In this document: one piece after another, positions 1 to 8,657 of the stretch
Numbering within the stretch: position 1 is the stretch's first letter
Layout of the letters: each line of letters opens with the position of its first letter
Source of the DNA: Erysipelotrichia bacterium
Lineage (GTDB): Bacteria; Bacillota_I; Bacilli_A; Erysipelotrichales; Erysipelotrichaceae
DNA: 56,123 bases
Assembly (NCBI GenBank): GCA_030525245.1
Contig: JAUNFB010000001.1
Coordinates: 38,651 to 94,773, forward strand
Reading direction: 5' to 3'
Notes under the pieces: generated by a model
Told to the model about the DNA's origin: nothing
The model's database searches: none
What the model saw: only the letters and a program-made list of their open reading frames with translations
Made by a program: the position numbers and the translations under genes

Positions 1-639
1 GCAATAAAAGCGTATATTTTAGAAGTTGATAAAATATTAACATCGGCCGAAAATGGTCAAATTATTGATATTGTTTTGGAAAAAATTGTTGTTCAAGTAA
101 AAGATGAAGAGGGAAACCCTGTAGAAGCTGAATTTGTAGTATATGATGACGATGGTGAATATTGGCAAAGTTTAAATTGTTATGATGGCTATGGAAATTT
201 GGAGATTGCTGAAGGTAAACAATATACATTGGTATGTCAAAATATAGACGGTCAATATGAAATGCCAAATGATGTTGTTGTCAATGTAAATAGTTCGCCG
301 GTAAATATTACTGTAAGCAAAAAAGCGACAAATTACGGCTTATTGGCCGGAATCGGTGGCGGAAGTGGTTTAATATCTGCTCTTATTTATACCGGAATTT
401 TAAGAGGAAAAAATAAATCGGTTAGAAAAAAGTATGATGCTAATACATATTTGCGGAAAAATTCTTTCCGTTTATATCCAAACAGTCGTGATATTTTCTT
501 ATATAGTCAAGTATCTAAAACTCCTATTCCAAAAAATGATAACAACAATCATTCATCCGGTTCAAGTCATTCCGGTGGCAGTAGTTTTAGCGGTTCGGTA
601 GGCAGTCACAGCGGTGGTCGCGGCGGAGGACATTTTTAA
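1..639 (+). CDS. TPM-type membrane protein, C-terminal part (5' end outside window)
   Basis: The frame is open from base 1 to the stop at 637-639, so the true start lies upstream; the TTG at 76 is probably internal. The visible part has a beta-rich module (about residues 26-100, with GNPVEAEF and GYGNLEI) like a Cna-B or carboxypeptidase-regulatory Ig-like domain. One glycine-rich membrane segment (YGLLAGIGGGSGLISALIY) follows, then a basic stretch, a conserved-looking block (YLRKNSFRL...DIFLYSQVSKT) and a Ser/Gly/His-rich tail ending RGGGHF. That block and tail are typical of TPM-domain (YgcG-like) proteins, whose TPM domain would lie before base 1. It is probably anchored in the membrane with the Ig-like module outside. 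The next gene overlaps by one base, so the two are translationally coupled. The molecular role is unknown. Confidence 0.6.
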   Translation, partial: AIKAYILEVDKILTSAENGQIIDIVLEKIVVQVKDEEGNPVEAEFVVYDDDGEYWQSLNCYDGYGNLEIAEGKQYTLVCQNIDGQYEMPNDVVVNVNSSPVNITVSKKATNYGLLAGIGGGSGLISALIYTGILRGKNKSVRKKYDANTYLRKNSFRLYPNSRDIFLYSQVSKTPIPKNDNNNHSSGSSHSGGSSFSGSVGSHSGGRGGGHF

Positions 640-1121
640 TGGAAAAGACCTTTAAATATAATGAATTGCCGCAAAATGTTGAGGAATTGAAAAAATTATC
701 TAATTTAAGTGATGAATATGAGGTGGCAGCATTAGTAGTATTGGCATTATGCCATTATGAACAGAACGTTGATGAAACAATTGCAATGATAAATTATTTG
801 AAAGGTCCTGTCGAAATGAATAATATGGACAAGCAATTCTTGCGTGATCGATTAGCAGGTAAAAAATATTTGATGCGCTCATATTTGGCAGGCACAAGTG
901 TTGAAAACAATTATCAGCCACGAATCCCGTATGAAATTACGGTAAGAGATAATTCATATTCTTACAGCCAAGATGGATACGTAACACTCTATATAACTTC
1001 ATCAGGAGCGGATAGCGATCGTTCGGTTCAGTTGCGAAAAAAAGATAATCAATATTTTTTATGGCAAAACAATCTAATGGTCGGTATTCGCATACCGCAA
1101 CAGGATGATCCTTGGAAATAA
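639..1121 (+). CDS. Conserved hypothetical protein, DUF6935-like
   Basis: A 160-residue soluble protein starting with the ATG that overlaps the upstream stop (TAATG). It has no signal peptide or membrane segment. An N-terminal helical half (VAALVVLALCHYEQNV, INYLKGPVEM) is followed by a mixed half with SYLAGTSVENNY, YITSSGADSDRSVQLRKK and IRIPQQDDPW. These motifs recall a family I know as DUF6935, often found beside TPM-domain genes; I recalled this from pattern and could not search it. Coupling to the TPM-type gene suggests a shared function, perhaps as a cytosolic partner. It ends the transcription unit, with a strong terminator 15 bases downstream. Confidence 0.6.
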   Translation: MEKTFKYNELPQNVEELKKLSNLSDEYEVAALVVLALCHYEQNVDETIAMINYLKGPVEMNNMDKQFLRDRLAGKKYLMRSYLAGTSVENNYQPRIPYEITVRDNSYSYSQDGYVTLYITSSGADSDRSVQLRKKDNQYFLWQNNLMVGIRIPQQDDPWK

Positions 1122-1135
1122 TTAAATTAACTTTG

Positions 1136-1169
1136 CAGGCAGTCAATTGATGACTGCCTGTTATTTTTA
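1136..1169 (+). terminator. Rho-independent terminator after the TPM/DUF6935 pair
   Basis: A perfect 10-bp stem (1136-1145 with 1151-1160) encloses a 5-base loop and is followed by a T-rich run. It separates the first unit from scpA. Confidence 0.9.
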
Positions 1170-1231
1170 TAAAAGAGAAATTTTTATCAATTAAAATACT
1201 TCTTTTTTTATCTATGTCAAAACCCTATTTA

Positions 1232-1255
1232 TGTTATACTAAATAAGTTAAGGAG
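1232..1255 (+). promoter_or_regulatory. scpA promoter (extended -10) and ribosome binding site
   Basis: TGTTATACT at 1232-1240 is an extended -10; no good -35 is visible at the expected distance. AAGGAG at 1250-1255 lies 6 bases before the ATG. The predicted leader is only about 15 nt. Confidence 0.6.
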
Positions 1256-1261
1256 CAATTT

Positions 1262-1981
1262 ATGGATTTTAAGGTAACGATTGATATGTTTGAAGGTCCT
1301 TTGGATTTGATGTTACATTTAATTAAAGAAAAAGAACTTGATCTTTTTAATTTGGATATTGAGATACTAACTGAACAATATATCAATTATATTCACGCGA
1401 TGGAAAAGTTACGTTTAGATATTGCCGGTGAATATTTAGCCATGCTTGCCACTTTAATGGAATATAAAAGTCGTAAATTGTTACATAAAGATGATGTAGA
1501 AATCGAAGATGATTATCAGCAAGAAGACAGTGAACAGGATTTGGTAAAAAGATTAATTGAATACCAAAAGTATAAAGATGTCACTGCTCAATTGCAGCAG
1601 ATGTATTCGGAAAGACAAAAACAATTTGAAAAACCTCAAGCGGATATAGTTAATCAGTGGATTGATCTAGAAGAAACTTATGAAAATTCATCACCATATG
1701 ATTTGATTAAGGCGATGAATCGTTGCTTAAAAAGATATAAAATCTCTCAACCGTATCAAGTTAATATTACGCGAAAAAATATTTCGGTTGATGAAAGAAA
1801 GCAACAGATTAAAAAATTAATTAAGAATTGGCCGAGTACGTTTGATTTGAACACAACATTAAAAGATTGTAATGATGTATATGATGTTGTTGTAACCTTT
1901 TTGGCTGTATTGGATTTGGTTAATGACAATTATTTATCATTTTCAGTTAATAAGGAAGAAGTATATTTTAAAAAGGTGTGA
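1262..1981 (+). CDS. scpA: Segregation and condensation protein A
   Basis: A kleisin subunit of the bacterial SMC-ScpAB condensin, which bridges SMC heads and helps organise and segregate the nucleoid. The 239 residues match the family length. The N-terminus (FEGPLDLMLHLIKEKELDLFNL) is the classic ScpA signature that contacts the SMC neck, and LAMLATLMEYKSRKLL follows. The C-terminal winged-helix region binds the SMC head. The start is supported by AAGGAG six bases upstream. scpB starts four bases after the stop and rluB overlaps scpB, the standard Firmicutes arrangement. Confidence 0.95.
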   Translation: MDFKVTIDMFEGPLDLMLHLIKEKELDLFNLDIEILTEQYINYIHAMEKLRLDIAGEYLAMLATLMEYKSRKLLHKDDVEIEDDYQQEDSEQDLVKRLIEYQKYKDVTAQLQQMYSERQKQFEKPQADIVNQWIDLEETYENSSPYDLIKAMNRCLKRYKISQPYQVNITRKNISVDERKQQIKKLIKNWPSTFDLNTTLKDCNDVYDVVVTFLAVLDLVNDNYLSFSVNKEEVYFKKV

Positions 1982-1984
1982 GAT

Positions 1985-2533
1985 ATGAATATAAATTATA
2001 AATCGATTATTGAAGCAATTTTATTTATTGCCGGTGATGAAGGTGTCACTTTAGAACAGTTGGTTGCCGCATTAGAAATATCTAAAGAAGAGATGATCTG
2101 TATCATGGATAAACTCATGTTGGAATATAATGAAGATGAAAATCGCGGCTTGGAAATTGCCAATTATGGTAAATATTATAAATTAGTCACCAAAGCTGAG
2201 ACTCATGATTATTGTCAAAAGATATTTAATGAAGAAAATAACAAGCAATTTTCTCAAGCTGCCTTGGAAACTTTAGCAATTATAGCTTATAAGCAACCTA
2301 TCACGCGGGTAGAAATCGAAGAAATTAGAGGCGTAAGTTGTGATATGATGATTCGCAAACTTTTAGCTAAAAACTTAATTAAGGAAGCCGGACGATTGGA
2401 AACTGCCGGTAAACCATTTCAGTATGCGGTTACCGATGAATTTATGGACACATTTAAATTGAAATCATTGTCTGAGTTACCGGAATTGCCGGAATATAAA
2501 CAGGAAAAAGAGGAAGGAGAGTTGTTTGACTGA
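1985..2533 (+). CDS. scpB: Segregation and condensation protein B
   Basis: The second non-SMC subunit of condensin; it dimerises through tandem winged-helix domains and binds the middle of ScpA. The 182 residues include the family hallmarks EAILFIAGDEGVTLEQL near the N-terminus and ALETLAIIAYKQPITRVEIEEIRG in the second winged helix. The gap to scpA is 3 bases, and the stop overlaps the rluB start (TGATG), so expression is probably coupled. The acidic tail (EQ/KE/EGELFD) is ordinary for the family. Confidence 0.95.
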   Translation: MNINYKSIIEAILFIAGDEGVTLEQLVAALEISKEEMICIMDKLMLEYNEDENRGLEIANYGKYYKLVTKAETHDYCQKIFNEENNKQFSQAALETLAIIAYKQPITRVEIEEIRGVSCDMMIRKLLAKNLIKEAGRLETAGKPFQYAVTDEFMDTFKLKSLSELPELPEYKQEKEEGELFD

Positions 2534-3270
2534 TGAAAGCGGAAAGATTGCAAAAAGTTATTGCTCAGGCCGGAATTGCATCGCGCAGAAAGGCTGAAGA
2601 ATTGATCAGTGCCGGAAAAGTAAAAGTAAACGGTCAAACAGTATCGGTTTTAGGAACAACCGTTACGAATAAAGATGTTATAACTGTAAATGATAAGCCG
2701 ATAGAAAAGGAAGAATTGGTTTACTATTTGGTTAATAAGCCGCGTAAATATGTTTGTACAGCGGATGATGAACATAACAGAGATAAAATAGTTGATTTAG
2801 TTGACTGTCCACAACGTATTTTTCCAGTAGGAAGATTAGACTACGATTCTACCGGGTTGATTATTTTAACTAATGACGGTGATTTTGATAATATGCTGAC
2901 TCATCCGAAATATCATTTGCCTAAAACTTACAAAGTGACAATTAAAGGTGTTTTAACAAAAAAAGATATGCAGGATATTCGTAATGGTATTATTTTGGAT
3001 GATGGAATAAAAACTCTTCCGGCAACAGTCAGAATGATAAATTATGATATTGAAGCCCAACGTTGCAGCTTTGAAATTATTATTTATGAAGGACGTAATC
3101 GTCAAATACGAAGAATGATGGAAGCTCTGGGATATGAAGTCAAAAAATTGCATCGAAGTTGTTTTGGCTGTGTTAAAGACGATAATTTAGCAATCGGTAG
3201 TTACAGAAGACTAAAACCTCATGAGATTAAAATGTTGAAAACCATGGCTAATGAGGGAGAGAAAAAATAA
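2533..3270 (+). CDS. rluB: 23S rRNA pseudouridine synthase, RluB family
   Basis: Isomerises a uridine of 23S rRNA (position 2605 in E. coli numbering, by family) to pseudouridine. An S4 RNA-binding domain covers about residues 3-60 (LQKVIAQAGIASRRKAEELI). The RsuA/RluB catalytic motif GRLDYDSTGL is at about 100-109, with Asp103 as the predicted nucleophile. The C-terminal EGRNRQIRRMM motif is also present. The 245 residues are normal. It overlaps scpB and rsmE by one base each. RluE or RluF subtypes are less likely because of the scpB neighbourhood. Confidence 0.9.
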   Translation: MKAERLQKVIAQAGIASRRKAEELISAGKVKVNGQTVSVLGTTVTNKDVITVNDKPIEKEELVYYLVNKPRKYVCTADDEHNRDKIVDLVDCPQRIFPVGRLDYDSTGLIILTNDGDFDNMLTHPKYHLPKTYKVTIKGVLTKKDMQDIRNGIILDDGIKTLPATVRMINYDIEAQRCSFEIIIYEGRNRQIRRMMEALGYEVKKLHRSCFGCVKDDNLAIGSYRRLKPHEIKMLKTMANEGEKK

Positions 3271-3983
3271 TGCGACAGTATTTCGTTAATGAAATATTGA
3301 GCGATGATGCTCAAATTATTTTAGGTGCAGAAATCAGTCATCATCTGCGGGATGTTTTGCGTTGTAAAGAAAATGATAAAATACGCTTGGTTGATGCAAA
3401 CAATAATCTTTTTCTTGCTTCAATTCATTTAAGTGCGACAAATGTGATTGCGCAAGTGCAACAGCGGTTAATGAATCAAGAAGAAAATAAAGAAATTATC
3501 TACTGTGCCTGTATGATAAAGAAAGATAAATGGGAATGGTTGATTCAAAAGGCAGTAGAACTGAATGCTACAAAAATTGTGCCGATTATCAGTAATAGAA
3601 CAATTATTCATATTGATGAGCAGCAACTGGAAAAAAAGTTAGCGCGTTGGAATAAGATTGCTTTGGAAGCTGCCCAACAATCTAACAGAATATCGATGTG
3701 TCAGGTTGAAAAACCAATTAAATTAAATGAAATTGTTAAATATAAAAGTGATATTAATATCGTTCCTTATGAAAATGAGAAAAATATACATATATTAGAA
3801 TTGATTGATAGTTCTTCAGTGACATTTGTTGTTGGACCGGAAGGTGGCTTTGAAGAAAAGGAAATAGAGTTCTTAAAGAAAAATGATTTTGTGTGTTGTA
3901 GCTTAGGAAATAACATTTTGCGAGCCGAAACTGCCGGTTTATATGTTTTGGCAGTGATTGATGCTAAAAGGAGTAATCTATGA
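3270..3983 (+). CDS. rsmE: 16S rRNA m3U1498 methyltransferase
   Basis: An SPOUT-class enzyme that methylates N3 of U1498 in 16S rRNA with S-adenosylmethionine. It has an N-terminal PUA-like domain (about 1-70, with ISHHLRDVLR) and the SPOUT trefoil knot, with VGPEGGF at about 188-194 and SLGNNILRAETA at about 211-222. The 237 residues are typical. The ATG overlaps the rluB stop (TAATG) and its own stop overlaps the mtaB start (ATGA), so it sits inside a coupled operon. The rsmE-mtaB pair is a conserved Firmicutes arrangement. Confidence 0.93.
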   Translation: MRQYFVNEILSDDAQIILGAEISHHLRDVLRCKENDKIRLVDANNNLFLASIHLSATNVIAQVQQRLMNQEENKEIIYCACMIKKDKWEWLIQKAVELNATKIVPIISNRTIIHIDEQQLEKKLARWNKIALEAAQQSNRISMCQVEKPIKLNEIVKYKSDINIVPYENEKNIHILELIDSSSVTFVVGPEGGFEEKEIEFLKKNDFVCCSLGNNILRAETAGLYVLAVIDAKRSNL

Positions 3984-5257
3984 AATTTGCGATATGTAAT
4001 TTAGGTTGTAAAGTTAATAATTATGAAGCAAACTGGTACCGCCAGCAATTGGCAGAAAAATACGAAGAAACTGATTTTAAAAATTTCAGCGATATTTATA
4101 TTATCAATACTTGCACTGTAACCAATATGGCAGGTTCAAAAAGCCGCCAAATGATTCATAAGGCTCGTAAAATGAATAAGGATAGTTGTATTGTAGCAGT
4201 TGGATGTTATGTTCAAACAGAAAAAAATGATCTTTCTGTATTTGATGATTGTGATATTGTTATTGGTTCAAAGTATAAAACTTTATTGCCTCAATTAATT
4301 GATGACTATTTTATAAATAAAAAAAAGATATTTATGGTAGAAGATTTTCAAACGACACCGTTTGAAGAAATGTTTATTCGTAATTTTAACCAAGTCAGAG
4401 CTTATTTGAAAATTCAAGATGGATGTAACCAATTTTGCAGCTATTGCGTTATACCTTTTGCCAGAGGCAGGGAGAGATGCCTTTCGTTACCTTTAGTGCT
4501 TAAACAAGCTCGACAATTGGTTGATTCGGGACATCCGGAGTTAGTACTGACCGGAATTCATACCGGTAGATGGCATGATGGCGAATATGATTTAGCAGAT
4601 TTAATAGAGACGATTCTTAAGGAAGTAAAGAATTTGCAAAGAATTAGGATTTCATCTATAGAAGTCACCGAGGTATCGAATAAACTTATTGATTTGATTG
4701 CTGAAAACAGTAAAATTGCTCACCACTTACATATTCCGCTGCAAACAGGTTCGGATACTTTGTTAAAAGATAATAATCGTCCTTATGATACTGCCTATTA
4801 TTATGATAAGATTCAAAAAATCAGAAAAAGGATTCCTGATATATCTATCAGTAGTGATGTCATAGTTGGATTGCCAAATGAAACTGAAGCGTATTTCCGA
4901 CAAACAGAACAATTTATTAATAAGTGCCAATTGTCTTTTTTGCATGTATTTCCTTACGCCAGGAAGAAATATACCGCAGATTATTACAAAAAAGAACAAG
5001 TTGAGGAAAATGTTAAACATCAAAGAGTTGGCAGTTTGACTAAATTAAGCACACAATTATATAATACTTATGCTGGTATATTTATCGGCAAAGAGGTAGA
5101 AGTTCTTTTTGAAAAAAAAGAGGATGATTTTTATGTTGGTCACTGTAGCCAGTATTTGGTTGTGAAAGTGAAAAGTGAAGCAGACATAACAAACCAAATG
5201 GGCAAAGTTTTCGTTGAAAAGAATGAGGGAGAAGTACTTTTCGGAAATTTGATTTGA
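3980..5257 (+). CDS. mtaB: tRNA t6A37 methylthiotransferase MtaB
   Basis: A radical-SAM enzyme that converts t6A to ms2t6A at position 37 of ANN-decoding tRNAs. It carries two [4Fe-4S] clusters. The N-terminal MTTase domain has Cys10 (NLGCKVN), Cys45 (NTCTVTN) and Cys76 (VAVGCYVQ). The radical-SAM CxxxCxxC is at Cys149, Cys153 and Cys156 (DGCNQFCSYC). A C-terminal TRAM-like beta domain (about 360-425) ends in EVLFGNLI. The 425 residues fit MtaB rather than MiaB, as does the short GCKVN signature. The start overlaps the rsmE stop by four bases. Confidence 0.93.
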   Translation: MKFAICNLGCKVNNYEANWYRQQLAEKYEETDFKNFSDIYIINTCTVTNMAGSKSRQMIHKARKMNKDSCIVAVGCYVQTEKNDLSVFDDCDIVIGSKYKTLLPQLIDDYFINKKKIFMVEDFQTTPFEEMFIRNFNQVRAYLKIQDGCNQFCSYCVIPFARGRERCLSLPLVLKQARQLVDSGHPELVLTGIHTGRWHDGEYDLADLIETILKEVKNLQRIRISSIEVTEVSNKLIDLIAENSKIAHHLHIPLQTGSDTLLKDNNRPYDTAYYYDKIQKIRKRIPDISISSDVIVGLPNETEAYFRQTEQFINKCQLSFLHVFPYARKKYTADYYKKEQVEENVKHQRVGSLTKLSTQLYNTYAGIFIGKEVEVLFEKKEDDFYVGHCSQYLVVKVKSEADITNQMGKVFVEKNEGEVLFGNLI

Positions 5258-5267
5258 GAGGGATATT

Positions 5268-6719
5268 ATGGATATTAGTGAGATATTTGAAAATGCACCA
5301 CATGTGATTGTAGAAAATATCATGACAGATTCACGCAAAAAAAGTGCAAAATCAATCTTTTTTTGTATCGTCGGTTTGGTCAATGACGGTCACGATTATG
5401 TGCAACAAGCCATTGACAATGGAGCAATTTGTATAGTCCACAGTAAAGATTTTGAAAAATATTATGAGGGAATAACCTATTTGAAGGTTGAAGACACTTT
5501 AGAAGCTTTAAATCTTTTTGCTTCTCGATTTTATGGCGATGTTACCAAAAATATGAAAGTTTATGGTGTGACGGGAACAAACGGCAAAACAACAATTGCT
5601 TGGATTATTCGCTATTTAGTATCGCGTTTTCATAAATGCGGTTATATAGGTACAATCGGCTACATGTGGGATGAGCAAATCAATGACACTTTTTTGACAA
5701 CACCCGATATTGAAGTGTTACATAAAATGCTTAAAGAAATATATGATCATGGATGCCGCAATGTTTCAATAGAAGTAAGTTCTCAAGGATTGGATTTACG
5801 GAGAGTTGAAGCGGTTAAATTCGATTATGCCATTTTTTCCAATTTAACGCATGATCATTTAGATTATCATGGAACAATGGAAAATTATTATAATGCTAAA
5901 GCGAAACTGTTTAAGATGATTGGCACGGATAAAAAAGCAATCATAAATGTAGATGATAGTTATGGTCAAAGATTAATTGATGACGCTAAATGCCAATGTA
6001 TCACATATGCTCTAAAAAATAACGCTGATTACATGGCAAAAAATATTCATTTATTTAATGATCATAGCAGTTTTGATTTGGTATACGGAAATAATAACAT
6101 CCACATAGAAACAAATTTGGTGGCTGAATTTAATATCTATAATTTGTTGGCGGTTTTGGCTACTTTAATTGAAGATGGATATAAAATTGAGGAATTATTA
6201 CCATATTTGAATAGCATTCCGCAAGTACTTGGCCGTGCCGAAAAAATTGACTGCGGTCAAAATTTTAATGTATTGGTCGATTATGCGCATACTCCGGATG
6301 GTTATGAAAAAATATTTGAATATATTAAAGCGATTACCAAAAAAGATGGTCGTATAATTACAGTATTCGGCGCTCACGGTGCCAGAGATCATAAAAAAAG
6401 ACCGATGATTGGCAAAATTGTCGATGATAACAGTGATGTAATTATTTTATGTTCAGAGGATAATCACTGGGAAAATCCTTATGAGATATGCTGCGAAATA
6501 GCTACAGGTATCACCAAACACCCTTGGTTATATATTGAGGATCGTTATGATGCTATCAGACAAGGATTGGAATTGGCTAATAAAGATGACACTGTTTGTA
6601 TCTTGGGAAAGGCCGATGAACAATATTTTAAAATCGGTGATGGTAAAGTTTACTGGATGGGTGACAATAATGCCGCAAAAGAAATATTAACAAAAATGTT
6701 AAAAGGAGAAGAACAATGA
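5268..6719 (+). CDS. murE: MurE-type UDP-MurNAc-tripeptide synthetase, divergent pocket
   Basis: An ATP-dependent Mur ligase that should add the third stem-peptide residue to UDP-MurNAc-L-Ala-D-Glu in the cytoplasm. Domain 1 begins with a conserved-type [13 protein letters not shown]. The P-loop [10 protein letters not shown] is at about 100-109, TTPDIE at about 144-149, the carbamylated-lysine region YYNAKAKLF at about 207-215, and [10 protein letters not shown] at about 341-350. The 483 residues are normal. The specificity motif, usually DNPR (meso-diaminopimelate) or DNPA/DDPA (lysine), reads DNHWENP at 398-404, and the usual GKGHE reads GKADE at 447-451, so the added amino acid cannot be assigned. 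It lies outside a dcw cluster, between mtaB and deoC, with a 4-base overlap to deoC. The RBS GAGGG precedes the ATG. Confidence 0.85.
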   Translation: MDISEIFENAPHVIVENIMTDSRKKSAKSIFFCIVGLVNDGHDYVQQAIDNGAICIVHSKDFEKYYEGITYLKVEDTLEALNLFASRFYGDVTKNMKVYGVTGTNGKTTIAWIIRYLVSRFHKCGYIGTIGYMWDEQINDTFLTTPDIEVLHKMLKEIYDHGCRNVSIEVSSQGLDLRRVEAVKFDYAIFSNLTHDHLDYHGTMENYYNAKAKLFKMIGTDKKAIINVDDSYGQRLIDDAKCQCITYALKNNADYMAKNIHLFNDHSSFDLVYGNNNIHIETNLVAEFNIYNLLAVLATLIEDGYKIEELLPYLNSIPQVLGRAEKIDCGQNFNVLVDYAHTPDGYEKIFEYIKAITKKDGRIITVFGAHGARDHKKRPMIGKIVDDNSDVIILCSEDNHWENPYEICCEIATGITKHPWLYIEDRYDAIRQGLELANKDDTVCILGKADEQYFKIGDGKVYWMGDNNAAKEILTKMLKGEEQ

Positions 6720-7375
6720 AAAAATTGAATAAATATATTGACCACACATTATTAAAACCGGAAGCTACTCATAAACAAATAGAGGAATTGTGTCATCAAG
6801 CATTAAAATATGATTTTGCCAGTGTTTGTGTCAACAGTTGTTATGCTTCTTATTGTTATCAACTGTTAAAAGACAGCGATGTCAAAGTATGTTGTGTTGT
6901 CGGCTTTCCTTTGGGTGCTTGTGACAGCAAAACTAAAGCCTTTGAAACAAAGCAGGCAATTGCTGCCGGTGCGCAAGAGATTGATATGGTTATTAATATT
7001 GGTTTAGCAAAAGAACATAATTGGCAAGCCGTAAAAGATGATATTGCGGAAGTAGTAAATGCTGCCGAAGGGAAAACTGTAAAAGTAATTATTGAAACCT
7101 GCTTATTAACCGATGATGAAAAAGCGGAAGCCTGTATATGTGCCATGATGGCAGATGCAACATTTGTTAAAACATCTACCGGCTTTTCTAAATCGGGTGC
7201 GACTGTTGAAGATGTATTTTTAATGAAATCGGTTGTTGGAAAAAAATGCCAAGTTAAAGCTGCCGGTGGCATTAGAACTTACGATGATGCTTTGAAAATG
7301 ATTGAAGCCGGTGCAGATCGCTTAGGATGCTCATCTTCAGTTGCAATAATGCAACAATATTTGGAAAAACATTAA
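6716..7375 (+). CDS. deoC: Deoxyribose-phosphate aldolase
   Basis: A class I aldolase that cleaves 2-deoxyribose-5-phosphate to acetaldehyde and glyceraldehyde-3-phosphate in deoxynucleoside salvage. The Schiff-base lysine is in VKTSTGF (Lys152), the second catalytic lysine in VKAAGGIR (Lys181), and the proton-relay Asp in EIDMVINIG (Asp90). The 219 residues match the short bacterial type. The ATG overlaps the murE stop (ATGA) and has AAAGGAGAAG upstream. It is the last gene of the scpA operon. cdd, also a nucleoside-salvage gene, lies 1.7 kb downstream in another unit. Confidence 0.95.
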   Translation: MKKLNKYIDHTLLKPEATHKQIEELCHQALKYDFASVCVNSCYASYCYQLLKDSDVKVCCVVGFPLGACDSKTKAFETKQAIAAGAQEIDMVINIGLAKEHNWQAVKDDIAEVVNAAEGKTVKVIIETCLLTDDEKAEACICAMMADATFVKTSTGFSKSGATVEDVFLMKSVVGKKCQVKAAGGIRTYDDALKMIEAGADRLGCSSSVAIMQQYLEKH

Positions 7376-7414
7376 TTTTGATGTATATTAATCACATCTT
7401 TTCACATTTTTTAG

Positions 7415-7443
7415 TTGAAATTAATTGACAAATATCATACAAT
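7415..7443 (+). promoter_or_regulatory. rpsU promoter
   Basis: TTGAAA (7415-7420), a 17-base spacer, and TACAAT (7438-7443). A TTGACA at 7425-7430 lies inside the spacer and has no -10 at a usable distance. The leader to the rpsU ATG is about 50 nt. Confidence 0.65.
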
Positions 7444-7499
7444 ATAAGTGTTGAGTTTTTCGCACAACATTGTAGTTTCAGAAGGGAGGGTAGAAAAAC

Positions 7500-7676
7500 A
7501 TGCCGAAAGTAATCGTTAAAGAAAATGAACAACTTGATGATGCATTACGTCGTTTCAAGAGACAAGTTTCTCGTAATGGTACCCTTGCTGAAGCTCGCAA
7601 AAGAGAGTACTATGTTAAGCCCGGTGTTAAACGCAAACTTAAACAAGAGGCTGCTCGTAAAGCAAGAAAGAAATAG
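7500..7676 (+). CDS. rpsU: Ribosomal protein S21
   Basis: A 58-residue, strongly basic small-subunit protein that binds near the 16S rRNA 3' end and takes part in initiation. The sequence starts [20 protein letters not shown] and continues with [15 protein letters not shown], both diagnostic of bS21. It is below the usual ORF length cut-off. The ATG is at 7500, nine bases after a strong GGGAGGG ribosome binding site. It has its own promoter and terminator, so it can be expressed independently of deoC and phoH. Position upstream of phoH is conserved in Bacilli. Confidence 0.95.
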   Translation: MPKVIVKENEQLDDALRRFKRQVSRNGTLAEARKREYYVKPGVKRKLKQEAARKARKK

Positions 7677-7699
7677 TGGTGTAAAAACCGCTTTTTTTA
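7675..7699 (+). terminator. Short terminator after rpsU
   Basis: A 6-bp stem with one G-U pair (7675-7680 with 7687-7692) and a 6-base loop is followed by seven T. It overlaps the rpsU stop codon. The weak stem may allow read-through into phoH. Confidence 0.6.
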
Positions 7700-7702
7700 T
7701 TG

Positions 7703-7720
7703 TATAATATTTACGGAGGA
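7703..7720 (+). promoter_or_regulatory. phoH -10 box and the RBS that decides its start
   Basis: A consensus TATAAT lies at 7703-7708 and GGAGGA at 7715-7720. The expected transcript would begin about at the RBS, giving a leader of roughly 15 nt. The RBS sits 9 bases before the TTG at 7730. The in-frame TTG at 7700 lies upstream of the -10 and is rejected. Confidence 0.6.
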
Positions 7721-7729
7721 TATTTTGAT

Positions 7730-8647
7730 TTGGATAATATAGTATTAGACTTAAATGATTATGACTTCAGTGATTATTCGATACTTTTTGCGGAAAATGA
7801 TCGTATTTTGCAAAAAATTAATAAATATTATGATGTTAATTTGTATTTTAAAGATGGGATTTTATATACAGATAATCATGAAAAAAATGTTTTGATAAAA
7901 AAAGCTTTAGAAAATATTATTAAAACTGCTCACGAAAACGGAGAAGTCAATGATAATGATTTATCAGCCATTTTAAGTAATAATTTTTATAAAGAATTTA
8001 TCTGTAATGGTTTAGCGGGTAAAAAATATTATTTGCGCACTTATGGACAGAAAAAATTATATGAAAGTTTCCAAAAGAAAGTTGTTACTTTTGTCTGCGG
8101 TCCTGCCGGTACGGGTAAAACGTTTTTGGCGGTAGTGTTCGCTTATAATATGCTGAAAAAAGCCGAAATTAAGAAAATTATAATTACCAGACCCGTTGTT
8201 GAATCGGGTGAATCTTTGGGTTTTTTGCCGGGGGATCTGCAAGAAAAAGTTGATCCATATTTGCGACCGATATATGATTCTTTTGAATCTTTGGTCGGTA
8301 TGGAAACTACTACAAAGATGATTGAAAAAGGAATTATTGAGATTGCTCCGTTAGCTTATATGCGCGGACGGACATTGAATGATGCCTGTGTAATATTAGA
8401 TGAAGCCCAAAATACTACTGAAATGCAAATTAAAATGTTTTTAACTCGCTTGGGATTTAATTCTAAGATGATAATCACCGGTGATATAACTCAAATCGAT
8501 TTACCGCCTCACAAAAAATCAGGCTTAATACAGGCGATGAAAGTTGTTAAAAATATCGAAGAAGTGGGAATAATCGAAATGGGTTCTAAAGATGTGGTGC
8601 GTCATCCGGTTGTACAAAAAATCATTGATGCTTATAAAAAACAATAA
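7730..8647 (+). CDS. phoH: PhoH family ATPase (TTG start)
   Basis: A cytoplasmic P-loop ATPase of the PhoH/YbeZ family, linked by conserved context with YbeY and Era to rRNA processing and ribosome quality. Walker A is GPAGTGKTF (about residues 123-131), Walker B is VILDEAQN, and LGFLPGDLQEKVDPYLRP is a family signature. About 305 residues from the TTG at 7730, chosen for the GGAGGA nine bases upstream; no ATG or GTG fits. ybeY follows after 10 bases, the usual phoH-ybeY pairing. Confidence 0.92.
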   Translation: MDNIVLDLNDYDFSDYSILFAENDRILQKINKYYDVNLYFKDGILYTDNHEKNVLIKKALENIIKTAHENGEVNDNDLSAILSNNFYKEFICNGLAGKKYYLRTYGQKKLYESFQKKVVTFVCGPAGTGKTFLAVVFAYNMLKKAEIKKIIITRPVVESGESLGFLPGDLQEKVDPYLRPIYDSFESLVGMETTTKMIEKGIIEIAPLAYMRGRTLNDACVILDEAQNTTEMQIKMFLTRLGFNSKMIITGDITQIDLPPHKKSGLIQAMKVVKNIEEVGIIEMGSKDVVRHPVVQKIIDAYKKQ

Positions 8648-8657
8648 GGAGAAGAAT

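Noticed and set aside
6859..7272. 137-residue antisense ORF over deoC
   Set aside because: Mirror of the deoC codon pattern, with no RBS or recognisable domain.
7425..7430. TTGACA as the rpsU -35 box
   Set aside because: No -10 lies 16-18 bases downstream; TTGAAA at 7415 pairs with TACAAT at exactly 17 bases.
7525..7707. 60-residue ORF with ATG at 7525
   Set aside because: It is an out-of-frame shadow of rpsU (7500-7676), which has a strong RBS and clear S21 sequence.
7700..7729. Upstream TTG at 7700 as the phoH start
   Set aside because: It lies before the TATAAT box at 7703-7708 and has no RBS; the TTG at 7730 has GGAGGA nine bases upstream.
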